This document shows positions 61,725-64,000 of a stretch of DNA of 64,000 nt, piece by piece. The stretch lies in the NCBI RefSeq assembly GCF_029603165.1, contig NZ_JAQSVC010000003.1, positions 496,001-560,000 on the forward strand, given 5' to 3'. Below the pieces are notes generated by a model. That model was given only the letters and a program-made list of their open reading frames with translations. It ran no database searches and had not been told where the DNA came from. How positions within the stretch are numbered: the first letter of the stretch is position 1; each line of letters opens with the position of its first letter. The DNA comes from Galbibacter pacificus. GTDB lineage: Bacteria; Bacteroidota; Bacteroidia; Flavobacteriales; Flavobacteriaceae. The position numbers were made by a program, and so were the translations under genes.

Positions 61725-63413
61725 ATGAAAACATCAAAATATTTAATGATATTCTTTCTCCTGAGCTTGTGCAGTGCGTGCGATGAGGATGAATTTTTAA
61801 CCGAAGAACCAAGAGATGATATTTATGCGGATCAGCTGTATTCGGATTACAACGGGTTTCAAATGGCATTAAACGCCTCTTATGCCATGGTCCGGGAAGA
61901 ATTTGCCACCACTGCCAACACCTCCCTCGGCGCACAGGTATATATGCTTTCGGGAACCGATATTGCATGGAGTCCCAATACGAGCGGTTCCGATTCGGAT
62001 TGGTTAAACTGGAGCACGGACCTAGCTCCTGATAACGATGCGATAGAAGACATCTTTATGTGGCTCTACAGGGAGATCAATTCGGTGAACAAAATTATTG
62101 CCAGGGCATCAAATCCCGAGGTTGACTGGCAGGGAAGCAACGCTTCGGAAAACGAGGCTAAAAAGAACGAAGTCATAGCGCATGCACGCCTGTTAAGAGC
62201 TTGGGCATACAGGCACCTGACCTATCTCTATGGGGATGTGCCCTTGAGCTTGGACGAAATTGATGGTGCCAATTACAAAACGGATTGGGTAAGGGCCCCG
62301 GTAGCGGAGGTAAGGGCCCAAATGATCGAAGACCTGAGCTTTGCCGGGGAATACCTGCCCTGGAAGTACCCGAACCCGGGCAGGGCCAATAAAGCGGTGG
62401 CCCTGCACTATTTGGCGGAAACCTATTGCGCGGCCCAAGACTATGAAAAAGCAGTTGCCGCAGCGGAAAATGTAATAAAAAATTCCGGCTATGCCCTGGT
62501 AAGAAATCGATTTGGAAGAAATGCTTCCAATCCTGGCAACCTATTTATCGATATGTTCCGAGAGCCTTTTTATGCCAATGGCAATACAGAAACCTTATGG
62601 GGGTTTTTAAATATTGAACAGGATGTAAACCCCGAAGGCAATTTCAACAACCGTATAAGAGATCAATATTACTCCTATTACAGCAATGCTACCCCAGTAA
62701 AGGATTACATGAAAGACAACAACGTCCCTACCGATGACCAGTTAATGGTATATGAATACAATGGAGGGAAAGGCGCCCAACGGGCCGCCATTACAGAATG
62801 GGCGTATGGTTTGTATGAAGAGCAGGATATGCGGACAGATGCATATACCATGGCAAAATACATTGTCTTTCCCAATATGGAAAACCCTTCCCAAATAGAC
62901 ACCCTGTTGTACACACATACCACTACTTTTGATGATGAGTTCTATCAAACCGAAAAGGAGGAAGGAACCGGGGGAGCCAGTGCGGAGTGGCCTTATACCC
63001 GAAAATGGGATTATGTAAATCCATCGGACCCCAAGGGGGTAAATTCCTATAATGATTTTATTTATATCCGATTGGCTGAAACCTATTTGATATATGCCGA
63101 AGCGCAATTGGGAAATGGACAACCCGAAGCCGCCAAGGAGACCTTAAATGTTTTACGCAGGCGCTCCAACGCCTCTGAATATACGGGCACGGTCGATATT
63201 GATTTTATACTGGATGAAAGAGCTCGGGAGCTATTCGGAGAGGTGGCCAGACGGCATGCACTGGTCAGAACGGGCAAATTCCTGGAAAGGGCCAGGAAAC
63301 ACAATAGATTTATGTATTTTCACTTAAAGGATTACCATAAGCTATGGCCGATCCCCCAATCGGTTATCGATTCGAACACCGGCTCGGTAATGGCGCAGAA
63401 CACCGGCTATTAA
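61725..63413 (+). CDS. SusD-family (RagB/SusD) outer-membrane lipoprotein
   Basis: A 562-residue surface lipoprotein that binds glycan and delivers it to the SusC partner. The signal is MKTSKYLMIFFLLSLCSAC with Cys19 as the lipid site. The SusD N-terminal mark (LTEEPRDDIYADQLYSDYNG) and TPR-like core (AHARLLRAWAYRHLTYLYGD) are clear. The C-terminal part has IRLAETYLIYAEAQL and LDERARELFGEVARRHAL, ending with the KLWPIPQSVIDSN motif. It is co-oriented with susC and the SGNH hydrolase gene. Confidence 0.94.
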   Translation: MKTSKYLMIFFLLSLCSACDEDEFLTEEPRDDIYADQLYSDYNGFQMALNASYAMVREEFATTANTSLGAQVYMLSGTDIAWSPNTSGSDSDWLNWSTDLAPDNDAIEDIFMWLYREINSVNKIIARASNPEVDWQGSNASENEAKKNEVIAHARLLRAWAYRHLTYLYGDVPLSLDEIDGANYKTDWVRAPVAEVRAQMIEDLSFAGEYLPWKYPNPGRANKAVALHYLAETYCAAQDYEKAVAAAENVIKNSGYALVRNRFGRNASNPGNLFIDMFREPFYANGNTETLWGFLNIEQDVNPEGNFNNRIRDQYYSYYSNATPVKDYMKDNNVPTDDQLMVYEYNGGKGAQRAAITEWAYGLYEEQDMRTDAYTMAKYIVFPNMENPSQIDTLLYTHTTTFDDEFYQTEKEEGTGGASAEWPYTRKWDYVNPSDPKGVNSYNDFIYIRLAETYLIYAEAQLGNGQPEAAKETLNVLRRRSNASEYTGTVDIDFILDERARELFGEVARRHALVRTGKFLERARKHNRFMYFHLKDYHKLWPIPQSVIDSNTGSVMAQNTGY

Positions 63414-63444
63414 AAAAACAATCGTAAACAATAACACATAAAAA

Positions 63445-64000
63445 ATGAAACATCTAAAAATATTCCTTCTACTGTTCATAACGGCTCCCCTATGGCTCAC
63501 TGCTCAAAAAGCCATGCCGAAAAAGGTCCTCATGGTAGGAAACAGTTTTACGTACTTTTGGAACATGCCGCAAATGGTAAATGCCATGGCCGCGGAAGAC
63601 GGCTACCCTATGGAAGTTCACCAATCTACCATAGGAGGGGCAACCTGGGAAGAACATTACAATGAAAAAAGAGGCTCGCAGACACGCCTTTTGTTAAAAA
63701 GCAAACCATGGGATTACGTCATCTTACAGGACCATAGCTTGAGTACTATCGAAGCCCCCGGTCGATTTGACGAATATGGAAAAAAGTTGGCCGGGGCCGT
63801 GGTCAAAGCAGGGGCCAAACCCTATTTAATGATGACATGGGCTTATTTATCGAACCCGTTAATGCAGGACGTTATTTCAAATAAATACAATGCATTGGCC
63901 CATGAATTAAATACGGAGGCCATTCCGGTGGGGGACATTTTTATGAAAGCCCGAAAATTACGTCCGGACCTCAATTTTTATTTTGATGACAAACACCCCT
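63445..64000 (+). CDS. SGNH/GDSL-type hydrolase, 3' end outside window
   Basis: At least 185 residues, cut by the window end. A signal peptide (MKHLKIFLLLFITAPLWLTA) is followed by GNSFTYFWNMP, the GDSL-like block with the catalytic Ser. Then come the oxyanion block GGATWEEHY and the YVILQDHS strand. The final FYFDDKHP segment is close to the catalytic Asp-His region. Such enzymes remove acyl groups from glycans. It lies 31 bp after susD and may deacetylate the same substrate. Confidence 0.83.
   Translation, partial: MKHLKIFLLLFITAPLWLTAQKAMPKKVLMVGNSFTYFWNMPQMVNAMAAEDGYPMEVHQSTIGGATWEEHYNEKRGSQTRLLLKSKPWDYVILQDHSLSTIEAPGRFDEYGKKLAGAVVKAGAKPYLMMTWAYLSNPLMQDVISNKYNALAHELNTEAIPVGDIFMKARKLRPDLNFYFDDKHP

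Overview
The window looks like a chromosomal segment of a marine or soil flavobacterium (phylum Bacteroidota). The evidence is the SusC/SusD pair, the TAnnTTTG promoter elements, lipoproteins with short lipoboxes, the six tandem 800-residue MacB/FtsX permeases, and the family-specific look of the integrase and toxin-antitoxin genes. No organism name can be given from sequence alone.

Layout. (1) 1-18272: an efflux-type ABC locus with a periplasmic adaptor (cut by the window edge), an ATPase, six tandem paralogous permeases, a second ATPase and a TolC-like outer-membrane factor, all on the + strand. (2) About 18300-24110: an accessory zone of small toxin-antitoxin modules and debris: yefM beside a yoeB broken by two stops, an AbiEii fragment, a SnoaL-like gene, an intact vapBC-like pair, a winged-helix/nucleotidyltransferase pair, an IS5/IS1182-type transposase remnant, and a tyrosine integrase. 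(3) 24111-45046: a block bounded by two 181-bp direct repeats that each contain the integrase promoter and its first ten codons. The right copy abuts the 3' half of a tRNA-Met(CAU) gene, cut in the anticodon loop. I read this as a second element stacked in tandem at the same tRNA. Its cargo, visibly AT-richer than the flanks, is a class I lanthipeptide cluster. (4) 45089-54774: an IS66 remnant, an AbiEi/AbiEii pair and a HipBST-like tripartite module (both with repeated operator-like sites), then bestrophin, K+ channel, NTF2-like, DoxX-like, SDR, AraC and TetR genes and a frameshifted gene. (5) 55106-64000: a YegP-like gene, a fragment of a carbohydrate-active protein, pckA, a membrane protein divergent from a susC-susD pair, and the start of an SGNH hydrolase.

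The lanthipeptide cluster is the most interesting part. Three near-identical 56-58 residue precursors share a KKKKITL leader, a GA cleavage site and a core ending CCRRSC. They are followed by an outer-membrane receptor and a UPF0489 protein with HxDxHxD and DxDxD metal motifs, the family that includes peptide arginases. Next come a small lipoprotein, a TPR-histidine kinase and a response regulator, then LanC, a luciferase-like flavin oxidoreductase, a full-length LanB and a C39-peptidase ABC exporter, with overlapping or closely spaced genes. A second LanC-like protein lacks the Cys-His half of the zinc site. The proposed route is: LanB dehydrates Ser/Thr, LanC closes thioether rings, the arginase turns core Arg into ornithine, the flavin enzyme may reduce a dehydro residue, and the C39 exporter cuts at GA and exports. 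An ornithine-bearing lanthipeptide from Bacteroidota is an inference, but the conserved paired Arg in the core and the arginase in the same operon fit each other.
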